From Brevibacterium yomogidense (GTDB lineage: Bacteria > Actinomycetota > Actinomycetes > Actinomycetales > Brevibacteriaceae): DNA of 64,000 bases. This document shows, in pieces, positions 28,565-37,770 of the stretch (positions within the stretch are counted from its first letter, which is position 1; each line of letters opens with the position of its first letter). Under the pieces are notes generated by a model. That model was not told the DNA's origin and ran no database searches. It saw only the letters and a program-made list of their open reading frames with translations. The translations under genes were made by a program, and so were the position numbers. The stretch spans positions 1 to 64,000 of the forward strand of contig NZ_JABASY010000009.1 of assembly GCF_016107685.1 (NCBI RefSeq), read 5' to 3'.

Positions 28565-30305
28565 GGTGTTCCTCCTTACCGATCTGCGACTCGTAGAACT
28601 CCTGGGACGCCTTCACGTCGTCGGCGTAATCCTTCTGTGAGAAATGCTCTAACTCCAACAGCGCAGCAGGCTGCCCCGAAGCAGTCATCACCGCGCGGCC
28701 ACGCGACAACTGAGCCAGATCAGACGGCTCCATGATCCGTTCACGCTGGATGGAAGTAGACGAGGACCGACCACCCATGCGGCCGCCTCCCTGCGTCTGC
28801 GAGGTCCGCTTCACCACGTCCCGATCACCGATGAGCGAGGACAAGAACGGCAGGAACGGATCCTCCGACAGGCCCGAGCCAGCAACGCGAATGTTCGCCG
28901 CCGACCACATCTTCTTCATGCCGTGCTCTCCGAACGCCTCCACACCCTGCTCGAAGGACTGGAAGAACGTCGACACGACGATGCCGCGCGAGCCGTAGTG
29001 GCTGTAGAGGTCTGGCAGTTCCGGCCATCGGACGACGTTCGCTGCCTCATCGAGCACGGCCATCAGCGGCGTCGAGAGCCGACCCCCGGCCTGCCGAGAA
29101 GCCGCCCGCTCAGCCGTGTGCAGGATCGCCATCACCAACGCAGCAGTGATCGCACGCGCCGACCCGCCACCCTCACGACTGATGAGGTAGATCGTGTCCG
29201 AGGACTTCACGAACGCCTCCGGGTTGAACTCCGGCCGGTTCGGGTTCGCATCCGGTCGCACCCAGGAGGCGACCTTGGGATTGCCCAGGATGCCCACCCA
29301 CGTACGCACCTGACCGAAGATGCCGTCACGCTGCTTCGAGGTCACCTTCTGATTGCCCTCCAGGTTCTCCGCGTGACCGAACTCACCGGCCTCCCGTAGC
29401 AGGCGCACCGCCGTGAAGTCAGTCTCGTCATTGACCCACCGGTACACGTCCGTGATCGGACGCTGACCGAGCGCAGCCGCAAGGATGTAGCGGGCCAGCA
29501 CTCCCTTGGCTGTCGGCCCGAAGTACGCATCCTCGCGCGCATTCGCGTTCGCCAGGGCCGAGACGAACACATCGGTCAGCTTCTCCGCATTCTCCATACC
29601 ATCCACGAAGCTCAGCGGATTCCAGTACCAGGAGGCCGGCTCACCGATGATGCCCTGCACGTCGTGGACCCACACCACGCCCTCACGCGAACGCGGCCCC
29701 CGCGTCAGGTCCACAATGTCTCGCTTGTTCGAGGTGGCCACGACCGGCCCCTTCGTCTCCAGGATCTGGGGCACACACACGCACGAGGTCTTACCCGCAC
29801 GCGGACCCATGATCCACAGCTGCACCCACTCCCACGACGCGAACAGCCGCTTACGGTTGTTCACCAGCTTCGCCAGCGGCACACCCTCCGAGGCTCCACC
29901 CGCGCCGAGACGTGCCGCATCGGCGGCCTGCCGCCTTGCCGTCAACTCCTCCATGTCCTTCACATGCGCCATCGACTTCGCGCGGTCATCGACCCGCGAC
30001 CGTCCGCCGACCTGCTTCCACGCCGCCCAGCCCAGCAGTCCAGTAATCGCGGCGAAGACCACCATGATCAGCATGAACACGACGACCTGGCCGGCCGTGA
30101 CCGGCACACTGCCACTGAACTGACCGAGGATGATCGTGGCCGGATTCGCGGAGCCTGCGACCTCCCGCACAGGCGCGCTCGACAGGCCACCGGCCCACCA
30201 CGCAACAACTAGCAGCAACATCAGCCCGAGGACGCCGCCGAGCAGCATCCACGCCAGCTCGTCATTCTGCGGCTGGGGCCGCCGCCCTGCCTGCCGGGCC
30301 ATCAC
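28554..30305 (-). CDS. VirD4/TraG-type coupling protein
   Basis: 583 residues. Two N-terminal membrane segments (about 17-40 and 70-92) precede the motor domain. Walker A is GPRAGKTSCVCVPQIL; the Walker B region reads LMAVLDEAANVVRWPELPDL, followed by the TraG-type STFFQSFEQ. It recruits the relaxase-DNA complex to the channel. The four-base overlap with the ATPase gene upstream shows tight coupling. An unusual feature is the absence of a large C-terminal all-alpha extension. Confidence 0.9.
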   Translation of the reverse strand: MMARQAGRRPQPQNDELAWMLLGGVLGLMLLLVVAWWAGGLSSAPVREVAGSANPATIILGQFSGSVPVTAGQVVVFMLIMVVFAAITGLLGWAAWKQVGGRSRVDDRAKSMAHVKDMEELTARRQAADAARLGAGGASEGVPLAKLVNNRKRLFASWEWVQLWIMGPRAGKTSCVCVPQILETKGPVVATSNKRDIVDLTRGPRSREGVVWVHDVQGIIGEPASWYWNPLSFVDGMENAEKLTDVFVSALANANAREDAYFGPTAKGVLARYILAAALGQRPITDVYRWVNDETDFTAVRLLREAGEFGHAENLEGNQKVTSKQRDGIFGQVRTWVGILGNPKVASWVRPDANPNRPEFNPEAFVKSSDTIYLISREGGGSARAITAALVMAILHTAERAASRQAGGRLSTPLMAVLDEAANVVRWPELPDLYSHYGSRGIVVSTFFQSFEQGVEAFGEHGMKKMWSAANIRVAGSGLSEDPFLPFLSSLIGDRDVVKRTSQTQGGGRMGGRSSSTSIQRERIMEPSDLAQLSRGRAVMTASGQPAALLELEHFSQKDYADDVKASQEFYESQIGKEEHHVR

Positions 30306-32002
30306 CAGCCCTCACCTTCGGGTGCACTGGTTGTCGGTTCGCGCTGAGCGGGCTTCTTCGACCACGCCTGGTTCGTATCGTTGACCCGACCTTCGACGTT
30401 GGTCATCACGGCCTGGAACGGGATACCCGGCTTCTTGCCGATCTTGAGGATGAACTTCCCCAACCCCGGTGGGGAGGCTGCCCGGTTCGTGTCCGGATTG
30501 ATGCCGCCTTCGGCGGACCAGTCGGTGATCATCGACTTCTCATCCTGGCTGAGCATGAAGACCTCTTCCAGATTGCCCATCTCGCGCTCTGCAAGCCCGC
30601 CGAGGAACACCATCGCGGACCGCTCCACGAAGCCCCACGCAATCTCTGTGAGGTGATCGCTTGAGAGCTTCAAGTCACCCATCGTGTGCGTGCACATGAT
30701 CTGCCCGATACCCAGCGTGCGGTTCAGCCTGGTCAGCGAGTCGAGGAAGTAGACCATCTGCTCCGAGGCGCGCAGCATCCGCCACATCTCATCCATGATG
30801 AGCAAGTAATGCCGCTGGTCCTGCCCCATTCCCACCGCGAGGTGCTTCTCAGCCGAGACCATCGCGGAGCCGAGGCCCCAGCAGACCGTCTGCACGGCCG
30901 CGCCCATCGTCTTGTCCCCGTCGTCAATGCCGGAGATGTCGAACACAGCCGGAACCCCCGGCTGCAAGTGTTCCGACGTCGGCGCGGAGAACAAGTCGCT
31001 GAACGGCCCGTTCGGACCCAGTGCCGTGCACGCATCGAGCAGCCCGGAGACGCGCTTGTCATAGTGGCCATCGTCGCCCCGGTCGAGCGCGATCGCGCGC
31101 AGCCGGTCGTGGCGCGACTCGATGAGCCGGCCCACGTCACCGATCACTGGAGCGTTCTCAAGGTCGGGATCGAGTACCCGCATCGTCTCCGACAGCAGCG
31201 CCGTCTCGTGTGCTTCGAGCTTCCGGTCGAGGACGAGGCTGATGAGTCCTGAGAGGATCGTTAGCCGGCGACCGCGCATTTCCTCTAGCGCAGCGTGCCG
31301 CTGGCGCGCCTCTGGGATCTCCCGCAGGTGCTGGACCAGTGGGCCGAGGTCGAGTGGGTTGAGGTGCCCGCGGCCGCGGGCGACCTCGATGATCTGTCCG
31401 TCCATCGCGAGGATCAGTGGCACGTAGTCCGGCTTCGTGTCTGAGAGCACGAGGGGGGTCACACCCCATGCCTGAAGAATCGTCACGATGCGCCGCATGA
31501 GCGAGGACTTCCCCAGCCCGGGGCGTCCGAGGACGAACGCGGAGGGCTGCAACACGAGGTTCGCGAGGAACCACATGATCGGGTCCGCGCACACGGTCGT
31601 GCCGCGCCGCAGGTGGTTGCCCAGCGGCACGCCCACCATCGGGGAGGAGGAACCGGCGACGAACGGCCACAGGCCGCACACCTGCACCGAGGTGCCCTGC
31701 GCCTCGACCGGAGGTTCGACGTATCCCGCCGGGCCACCGCCTGGTACGTTCCAGCCGCGCGGGCCTGGCTTCTCTAATGTCTTCACCCGGGCAGCCTCCG
31801 CGTTCTCGACCCACCGCCTCACGGTCGAGGGACGCTTCCGGGAGGCACGCTCTTCCTGAGCGACCTGCCGCTGAAGCGCCGTCGCTTCCTTCGGGGTCAG
31901 CCGCATACTGCGGACCAGATCCTCCTGCTCGTCGCGCTGGTCCTTGCGGTTCGGCTTTGCCGTGCGCAGACGCTTGGGTTTCAGATTCAGCACTGTCATC
32001 AC
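30302..32002 (-). CDS. VirB4-like T4SS ATPase (motor half)
   Basis: 566 residues. Walker A FVLGRPGLGKSSLMRRI lies near residue 155; Walker B LLIMDEMWRMLRASEQ is near 400, with the VirB4-type arginine/glutamine motif TRLNRTLGIGQIMCTHT after it. A typical VirB4 N-terminal domain is missing and is supplied by the SCO6880-type gene directly upstream (four-base overlap). Together they form a split VirB4. It energises assembly and transfer. Confidence 0.88.
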   Translation of the reverse strand: MMTVLNLKPKRLRTAKPNRKDQRDEQEDLVRSMRLTPKEATALQRQVAQEERASRKRPSTVRRWVENAEAARVKTLEKPGPRGWNVPGGGPAGYVEPPVEAQGTSVQVCGLWPFVAGSSSPMVGVPLGNHLRRGTTVCADPIMWFLANLVLQPSAFVLGRPGLGKSSLMRRIVTILQAWGVTPLVLSDTKPDYVPLILAMDGQIIEVARGRGHLNPLDLGPLVQHLREIPEARQRHAALEEMRGRRLTILSGLISLVLDRKLEAHETALLSETMRVLDPDLENAPVIGDVGRLIESRHDRLRAIALDRGDDGHYDKRVSGLLDACTALGPNGPFSDLFSAPTSEHLQPGVPAVFDISGIDDGDKTMGAAVQTVCWGLGSAMVSAEKHLAVGMGQDQRHYLLIMDEMWRMLRASEQMVYFLDSLTRLNRTLGIGQIMCTHTMGDLKLSSDHLTEIAWGFVERSAMVFLGGLAEREMGNLEEVFMLSQDEKSMITDWSAEGGINPDTNRAASPPGLGKFILKIGKKPGIPFQAVMTNVEGRVNDTNQAWSKKPAQREPTTSAPEGEGW

Positions 32003-33519
32003 ATCCAGTCACGAATTTCGTCCGGCAGGAGCATGTGGTCTGGCAGAACCAGGCCGAGAGGCAGTCCGGCCTGGAACGTGACCGCTTGGTTGCCCAGCGC
32101 CGTGCGCACGCGTAGGCGGGCCTGGTTGAACGACGCCGGGATCTGCTTATCCAGCTGCTTGAACCGTTCCGGATTCGCCGCCGAGACCGTCACCACCAGC
32201 CCGAACCGCAGGAGACCGGCCCCCTGTGCTTCTTCTTGCGCGGACTTCATCGCTGCCGCCCGACGCTGTGCGTCGCGGGCTGAGACTCGCTGACGCTGAG
32301 AAGCCGCGAACGTCGCATCGTTGATGTCCCGCTCGACCATCTCCGTGGCCCTCGCGGCAGGAATAGGCCGATAGAGGATCGTCACGCGTTTCCGCAGCAC
32401 GTCCTTGGAGGGTTCCAGCACGCGCCGCAGTGCGTTCGAGTGGAACACCCCACGAGGGCCTTCGAACATCGTCCACGACTTCGAGAAGGCGCGGTCGTGG
32501 CGGTAGTGGTCGAACGCATCGAGCGCGAAGACCGGCCCTGCATCTGACCACGAAAGACCGGTCCCGCCTTCTGCGCAGGCCTCTTCGATCTGTGTGGCCG
32601 TCGTCGGGTCGTAGGCCATGCGCGTGTGGTCGATGATGTCCTGTGCCGTGGCCGTGCGCACTGACGTGCCGGCACCGGTGTCCATCAGACCCGACATGAT
32701 CACCGGCAGCCGGTTACCGATGTCTTGGGCCATTTCCTCGACGCCTCGATCCTTACCCGACCCGTCGACGGCCTTGCCGTCGAACGTCACGGTCAGGCGG
32801 GTCGTCAGCACAGGTGCTCCACCTTCGTACTCATCCGGGATCGCCTCGGCCACAGCCGTCGCGAATTCCGACCCGGCACCGCTGGCGTTGGCAGCCATCA
32901 TCCTGCGCAGCCGCAGGCCCGAGTCCGGCGCGGACTCAACGGTGACCGAGGCACCACGGATGCCCTCTTCGATGCCGCGCTGGGCAAGCCACCCACCCCA
33001 ATGCGCGACCATCGAGTTCACCCGCTGCTGATCCACGAGCTCGTCGCCATCCGGGTAGGCCTCGAAGACCACGGAGTAGTTCTTCACCCCCTGACCAGCG
33101 ACTCGGATCATGCCGAAGTGGTTGCCGTAGGAATCCGTGTGCTCGCTCAGCTCGCTCGGAGCCAGCAGCCCCGGCAGGCGGACCGCTCCATCGCGCGCCC
33201 TGCCCGTGGGTCCGGCGAGGTAGACGTGCTTCCCCGTCCGTTCTTTTCGCTTCTGCATGATCTTCAGCATCGTCCGTCCATAGATTGAGCGTCCGTCTTT
33301 CCGCGTGACCAGCACCAACACGGCAGCGATGATGCCGCCGAGACCGATTGTCAGCGCGACCAGGAACCAGCCCCGCGCCATTGCTCCGACCACGAGGAGG
33401 ACGAGCGGCACGCCAGCCAGGGATGCCGCCATCGGGAGGCCGAGAATGCCCGACCGTCCAGGCTTGGTCATATTCCCGTAAGTGCCCGGCTGCACTTTGA
33501 TCTCTGTGTTACTGCTCAT
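31999..33519 (-). CDS. SCO6880-family protein (N-terminal VirB4/PrgI-like half)
   Basis: 506 residues. Two membrane segments at about 29-66 (LAGVPLVLLVVGAMARG, LVALTIGLGGIIAAVLVL) are followed by the cytosolic domain of the SCO6880 family (YLAGPTGRARDGAVRLPGLL, YSVVFEAYPDGDELVD). No Walker motif. The family pairs with a separate ATPase and is thought to anchor the motor at the membrane. Overlaps both neighbours, as expected of an operon. Confidence 0.88.
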   Translation of the reverse strand: MSSNTEIKVQPGTYGNMTKPGRSGILGLPMAASLAGVPLVLLVVGAMARGWFLVALTIGLGGIIAAVLVLVTRKDGRSIYGRTMLKIMQKRKERTGKHVYLAGPTGRARDGAVRLPGLLAPSELSEHTDSYGNHFGMIRVAGQGVKNYSVVFEAYPDGDELVDQQRVNSMVAHWGGWLAQRGIEEGIRGASVTVESAPDSGLRLRRMMAANASGAGSEFATAVAEAIPDEYEGGAPVLTTRLTVTFDGKAVDGSGKDRGVEEMAQDIGNRLPVIMSGLMDTGAGTSVRTATAQDIIDHTRMAYDPTTATQIEEACAEGGTGLSWSDAGPVFALDAFDHYRHDRAFSKSWTMFEGPRGVFHSNALRRVLEPSKDVLRKRVTILYRPIPAARATEMVERDINDATFAASQRQRVSARDAQRRAAAMKSAQEEAQGAGLLRFGLVVTVSAANPERFKQLDKQIPASFNQARLRVRTALGNQAVTFQAGLPLGLVLPDHMLLPDEIRDWM

Positions 33520-33835
33520 CAGTCCGGCCCCCTCCCAGGATCTCCTGAGCCGAAGCCACGGCTGAGTCCTCAGCCTCGACGGCTTCCCTGTGCCGACGAG
33601 TGGCCGCGATGTCCGTCCGTATGGCGGGCCAGAAGTGGATCAGGCCCACATAGACAGCCGCAGGGATCGCCAACACGTACAGCGCCAGTGCCCCGGCATC
33701 GATCGAGCCAATCCCGCCCACGACGGCCGCACCAACCACCGCCAGGCCGATAGCGGCACCGGTATGCGCCCACAGGTCGCGGCCCCGCCGCAGCGGCATC
33801 CTCATCAACCAGCGGCCCACAGCTGTCCGCATCAC
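33509..33835 (-). CDS. Small two-helix membrane protein of the T4SS operon
   Basis: 108 residues with two hydrophobic segments (about 27-45 and 48-68) and a charged C-terminal tail. Size, topology and place just before the VirB4-like pair resemble VirB3 or PrgI components. No family motif was recognised, so the role is inferred from position. It overlaps the SCO6880 gene by 11 bases and the TrbL-like gene by four. Confidence 0.65.
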   Translation of the reverse strand: MMRTAVGRWLMRMPLRRGRDLWAHTGAAIGLAVVGAAVVGGIGSIDAGALALYVLAIPAAVYVGLIHFWPAIRTDIAATRRHREAVEAEDSAVASAQEILGGGRTDEQ

Positions 33836-35325
33836 GATCCCTCCGCCGCCTCATCGAGACCGCTCTGCGCGTCCGCGCTTCCTTGACCAAGCGCTTGCGT
33901 GAGAGCAGCTACGTCCGAGCCGGACGTCCCGCCGCCCGAGGGTGACCCGCCTGCCGGCTGCTGGGAGGGACCGCCCGAGCCACCAGTGCCGCCCGTCTGT
34001 TCGGCACCGCTGGCTGACGTTTCGCCAGACGAATCACCCTCAGACGATGAGCCAGAGGAGGTACCTTCCGGCGAACCGCCTGTGGACGACTGACCGGGCG
34101 CTGCACCCTCCGTCGACCCGGTCTCCCCACCTGAGGAACCAGTCCCGCTACTAGGGCCGCCGTCGCCGGACGAGGACTCTCCCGCTGTCGTGCCAGCGTC
34201 TGCGGGGGCGCCTCCACTTGCGGGGCCCCCGCCGCCGTCACTGGAGGGCGACGACGTCGCGCCAGCCGGCCCCTCGCTCGTTCCTCCTCCGGTCGGGGCA
34301 CCCACGCCCTTCTCGCCACCAGCGGAGGCAAGTTTCGAGCCGCCGCCCGCAGCCGCACCGGCGCCGCCGCCCGTTCCAGCAGACGCGGCGAGGACCGCCG
34401 CTCCACCGGCCACAGTCGCGGCGCCAGCGACCGCAGCACCGCCCGAAAAGGCACCTGACCCGGCGGAGGCTGCGGGGACCACGAACTTGATGAGAGCTGG
34501 CAAGGCAAGGGAGGCGAGGCAGATGACGATCACTCCGGACACCGGCCGCATGATCCCGCCCTCGGCCTCGCCACTGATGCTGGTGTTGTCCCCCATCAAC
34601 GTCACACCGAGAGCGATGACGACAGCAGCAACTGGCTTAAATAAGAGCAGCGCGAGTAGCCAGCCGTTGGCTTTCTTAAACGCCTGGTCACCGGTCTCCG
34701 TACCCGTCGAGGCTGCCAGTGTCGGCAGGAAAGCCAGCATGATCAGGACCATCACGTCACGGAAGATCATGAACGCGAAGAGCACGACAGCACCCAACAG
34801 CGCCAGAAGACCAACGATCAAAGCACCGCCGATAGCTGCGTTGACGGCTTGAGGGTTCATGACGATCATGCCCGTGATCGCGTCGAGGCCGACTGACCCG
34901 TCGTAGTTCACTTCGATCTGTTCGAACAGCCAGACAGCCAGCTCGTTGCCCGCATCATCGAGCAGACGAATACCGACTGCGTAGGTTCCTGTGACGATGA
35001 TGAGGTTCACGATGGGTTTGGCCACGCCGATGAGGGATTTGAAATCGTTGCTGAGGACCATCCGGCTCAGAGCGATCAGAATCCCGAGGATGGCGATAGC
35101 TCCGGTGTACCACCAGAGATTCGCCTGGATCTGTGCGACAGCGTTCGACTCCGTGTCGATGCCCGGTGACCACGACAGCCACCCCTTGTTCAGGAAGGTG
35201 ATGGCATCGCCAGCCTTCACGAGGAGGTCATGGGCAATCGCTCCGACGCCGTCCGAGATGACGCCTCCGACTTTGCACCCGACCTCGTACCACGAGCAGT
35301 CAGTCATGCCCCCGCTGTCAGCCAT
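33832..35325 (-). CDS. TrbL/VirB6-like membrane protein with low-complexity tail
   Basis: 497 residues. The first 320 hold six or seven hydrophobic segments (AIAILGILIALSRMV, LIIVTGTYAVG, ALIVGLLALLGAVVLFAFMI). Residues about 330-490 are Gly/Ser/Thr/Pro-rich and probably disordered. Channel-forming TrbL/VirB6-type proteins (SCO6881-like in Actinobacteria) have this layout. The tail is extracellular or cytosolic and its role is unknown. Confidence 0.8.
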   Translation of the reverse strand: MADSGGMTDCSWYEVGCKVGGVISDGVGAIAHDLLVKAGDAITFLNKGWLSWSPGIDTESNAVAQIQANLWWYTGAIAILGILIALSRMVLSNDFKSLIGVAKPIVNLIIVTGTYAVGIRLLDDAGNELAVWLFEQIEVNYDGSVGLDAITGMIVMNPQAVNAAIGGALIVGLLALLGAVVLFAFMIFRDVMVLIMLAFLPTLAASTGTETGDQAFKKANGWLLALLLFKPVAAVVIALGVTLMGDNTSISGEAEGGIMRPVSGVIVICLASLALPALIKFVVPAASAGSGAFSGGAAVAGAATVAGGAAVLAASAGTGGGAGAAAGGGSKLASAGGEKGVGAPTGGGTSEGPAGATSSPSSDGGGGPASGGAPADAGTTAGESSSGDGGPSSGTGSSGGETGSTEGAAPGQSSTGGSPEGTSSGSSSEGDSSGETSASGAEQTGGTGGSGGPSQQPAGGSPSGGGTSGSDVAALTQALGQGSADAQSGLDEAAEGS

Positions 35326-35328
35326 AGG

Positions 35329-36045
35329 TCACCGCTCCCACATAACGAACTGCTCAGGGTCGGGGTCCTCTTCAAAACCGTCCGGACGCGTCCAATCGAG
35401 CCGCCAATCCTCGGCCTGTTCATCCCACTCCAACGAGAACGAGATTCCAGCACTGTGCTCACCTTGATCGCCGTAGTACGTGATCCTCGCAGCGTCATCG
35501 CTGTACTCATCGATACGGAAACCTGAGAACGAGGGAAAGCTCGCCCCTGATCCCGCTGACTGATCCTCGAACGCGCTCTCAGCCTGTGCAGTATCCACTG
35601 CGACGTCGTACTCCCCACCGATACTGAACGACGCAATGAGTCCCAGGCCGGCATAGACCGCGCCCGTGGGCGAGTGTGCGTAACAGCCCCACAGGTTGCC
35701 GTCACGATTGACTGGCCCATACTCCTCGGAGACCGGGACGGTCATCGAAGACGACCCATAGGTCTCCCATTCGGTCGGCGGAGCCTCCGTGGGGTAGTCC
35801 TGATCGGTGGCCAGGGACCCACACTCGCGGACTTCGTCGTCAGCCGCATGCGTCTCCTCGACTGCCGGCGCTGACTGTTCCGGCGCTGCTTCTTCTGTAG
35901 GTGACTCAGCGGCCGCTGAGTCACCGTCATTTGAGCTTCCAAGCTGGAAGCCCAACAGCACCCCGCCTATGAGGACGAGAATCACGAACGCGCCAGCGCC
36001 GAACCACCAAACGTTGAAAGGACTCTTGCTTTCGGTTTCAGCCAT
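35329..36045 (-). CDS. Single-pass membrane protein with extracellular domain (possible VirB8-like)
   Basis: 238 residues. A short cytosolic start, one helix (about 13-33, FGAGAFVILVLIGGVLLGFQ), an acidic linker, then an extracellular domain with two Cys (ECGSLA and WGCYAHSPTGAVYAG) that could form a disulfide. The topology and position match VirB8-type scaffold proteins with an NTF2-like fold; the fold is an inference. Starts 31 bases after the VirB2-like gene. Confidence 0.65.
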   Translation of the reverse strand: MAETESKSPFNVWWFGAGAFVILVLIGGVLLGFQLGSSNDGDSAAAESPTEEAAPEQSAPAVEETHAADDEVRECGSLATDQDYPTEAPPTEWETYGSSSMTVPVSEEYGPVNRDGNLWGCYAHSPTGAVYAGLGLIASFSIGGEYDVAVDTAQAESAFEDQSAGSGASFPSFSGFRIDEYSDDAARITYYGDQGEHSAGISFSLEWDEQAEDWRLDWTRPDGFEEDPDPEQFVMWER

Positions 36046-36076
36046 GAGCTGCCCCTCTCCGAATAGTCGACAGAGG

Positions 36077-36415
36077 TCAGATGAACACCGCGATGATGGC
36101 CCCTGCGGCCGTCGCGAGGATGCAGACGATGATCGCGATGATCAGACCCTTGAAGCCCTGGATCTCGCGGCCGGTGAAGGACGCGAACGCCAGGTAGCCG
36201 GCCGAGCACAGGAATGCAGCCAGCCCGAGGATGATCACTCCCCACACGATCCAGTTCAGAACCGTGGTGAAGCCCTCGGTGCCGGGGGGCTGCTCAGGGT
36301 TGAGGTCCGGCAGGGCCAGTGCCGTCTCAGGCATCAGCATCACCAGGGCCGCTGTGAGCACACCCACGGCGACAAGCCAGGAACGAGGCACCCTGGGCGC
36401 TGTCTTCTCAGTCAT
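36077..36415 (-). CDS. VirB2/TrbC-like pilin candidate
   Basis: 112 residues from ATG 36415 (a longer frame upstream overlaps the DUF6668 gene). A signal peptide ending ETALALPDL is followed by two hydrophobic helices (VLNWIVWGVIILGLAAFL and LIIAIIVCILATAAGAIIAV) with a short loop. This is the VirB2 pilin layout. The gene lies early in the operon, overlapping DUF6668 by eight bases. Confidence 0.7.
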   Translation of the reverse strand: MTEKTAPRVPRSWLVAVGVLTAALVMLMPETALALPDLNPEQPPGTEGFTTVLNWIVWGVIILGLAAFLCSAGYLAFASFTGREIQGFKGLIIAIIVCILATAAGAIIAVFI

Positions 36416-37058
36416 TGCGTACCCCTTCTTCTTCTGTCGTCTTGCGGATGGATCGCAAGGTCTTGCGGATCCGACGCGGGACCGCGTCGAAGTCTGGGTC
36501 GGTGACCCGCCACTCTTCGTTCCAGGGCACATGCCAGCCGTGTGGAGTCATGCGGGCGATTCTGCGGATTGCCTGCCTCTGTGCTTCCAGCAGTCTTGGC
36601 CCGTCATCGACGGCGACGATTCCCAGCAGCACCGAATCGGGAAGAGCGCCCATCGCCCAGGCCCGAGCGAACCGCTCAGCGGCCTCCACGCCTGCACGGT
36701 GTGGCCGATAGGCCGCGATTACGTTCAAGGACGGACGAGGCCGCGCCCACCCGCTACTGACTGGCCACGCAGCGCCCACGTCGTGGGCCTCCCAGCGCGT
36801 CTCGTCCTGCTCGGTGCGAACCAGCAGGGACGTGAGCAGACTCGTTCCGGCACCGCCGTGCAGCCCCATGACCATGAGGCCCGGCGAGTCCGCCACCTCT
36901 ACGAGGGGCCACTCAACGACTTCGCCTGCGACAGGTGGAGCTGTCGCAGGCGAAGCAGGACCGTCAAGGACCTCGCGATCACCGAACACAGCATCGCGAA
37001 TCTCCACCTCTTCCGGTGGCACCGCCTCTTCGACGGGCACGAACGGATTGACGCTCAT
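36408..37058 (-). CDS. DUF6668-like MinD-fold protein
   Basis: 216 residues. An acidic N-terminal region precedes a P-loop-like stretch VMGLHGGAGTSLLTSLL, then RPSLNVIAAYRPHRAGVEAAE. It resembles the actinobacterial conjugation-linked DUF6668 proteins, MinD-like ATPases with a changed Walker motif lacking the usual KT pair. First gene of the leftward operon; its promoter region is shared with the rightward lipoprotein/hydrolase operon. Confidence 0.7.
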   Translation of the reverse strand: MSVNPFVPVEEAVPPEEVEIRDAVFGDREVLDGPASPATAPPVAGEVVEWPLVEVADSPGLMVMGLHGGAGTSLLTSLLVRTEQDETRWEAHDVGAAWPVSSGWARPRPSLNVIAAYRPHRAGVEAAERFARAWAMGALPDSVLLGIVAVDDGPRLLEAQRQAIRRIARMTPHGWHVPWNEEWRVTDPDFDAVPRRIRKTLRSIRKTTEEEGVRND

Positions 37059-37130
37059 CCCACTCCCCTCACATACGTGACCACCCGCTCAGTCTGACCT
37101 CGGGTTTTGGGGCATGTCAACATAAGAGTT

Positions 37131-37149
37131 TGCAAAGTTGAACCTTGCA
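37131..37149. promoter_or_regulatory. 19-bp dyad in the divergent T4SS promoter
   Basis: TGCAAAGTTGAACCTTGCA is a near-perfect dyad with a single pair of mismatched positions around a central base. It lies midway between the starts at 37058 (leftward) and 37219 (rightward). It is the best candidate operator for coordinated control of both T4SS operons; no cognate regulator is assigned. Confidence 0.5.
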
Positions 37150-37218
37150 TAGTGTGAGAGGTGGATGCACGTCTGATGGACTTGACGTGGGTGTGCCGGC
37201 AAATTTACGCTCGGCGGC

Positions 37219-37770
37219 ATGAGTCGCGACCCTGCGCTGTGTGCGCTGATCCTGGGTAGTTACCTCGTCGTGACCGCGGTCAGCCTAGTGGGATGCGGGG
37301 ATGTGGATAACAGCGCCTCCTCCCCGAGTAGCCCCCCGGGCTCGAGTTCCCCGTCTACGGGAGGAACGGCATACCCGGACGAAGAGTTCTTAGGTGACTA
37401 CGAGGGCATCCCCGAAGACACGTCCGGCCCGAGAACTCCCAGCGCACAGCGCCAGCAGGAAGCGATGGAGCAGGCGACGGAAGCCCTCTCGGCGTACTAC
37501 GCGAGCGGCAAGGAGCACGAGGAGTGGTTCGACGATCTGCGGCCGCTGCTCAGCCGTGAGGCGCAGACTGCCTACGAGACCGTCGACCCGGCCAGCATTC
37601 CCGCCCATGACGTGGCCGGCGATCCATCTGTCGTGCGCCACTCCGGTGGTGGAGCGATCACCATCGCCGTACCCACCACGGCCGGGGACGTCCAAGTGGA
37701 CCTCATCGTTGAAGAAGCCGGCCACGACTGGGCCGTCGATCGCTTCCGCTTCCCCTCTGCTGAGAACTGA
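37219..37770 (+). CDS. Putative lipoprotein with NTF2-like domain
   Basis: 183 residues. A hydrophobic start (LGSYLVVTAVSLVGC) ends in a lipobox-like LVGC. After a Ser/Pro-rich linker a domain of about 105 residues follows (EQATEALSAYYASGKEHEEW, ITIAVPTTAGDVQVDLIVEE, WAVDRFRF), whose strand pattern recalls NTF2-like TcpC/VirB8 domains. The stop overlaps the hydrolase start by one base. Likely envelope scaffold of the conjugation channel. Confidence 0.65.
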   Translation: MSRDPALCALILGSYLVVTAVSLVGCGDVDNSASSPSSPPGSSSPSTGGTAYPDEEFLGDYEGIPEDTSGPRTPSAQRQQEAMEQATEALSAYYASGKEHEEWFDDLRPLLSREAQTAYETVDPASIPAHDVAGDPSVVRHSGGGAITIAVPTTAGDVQVDLIVEEAGHDWAVDRFRFPSAEN

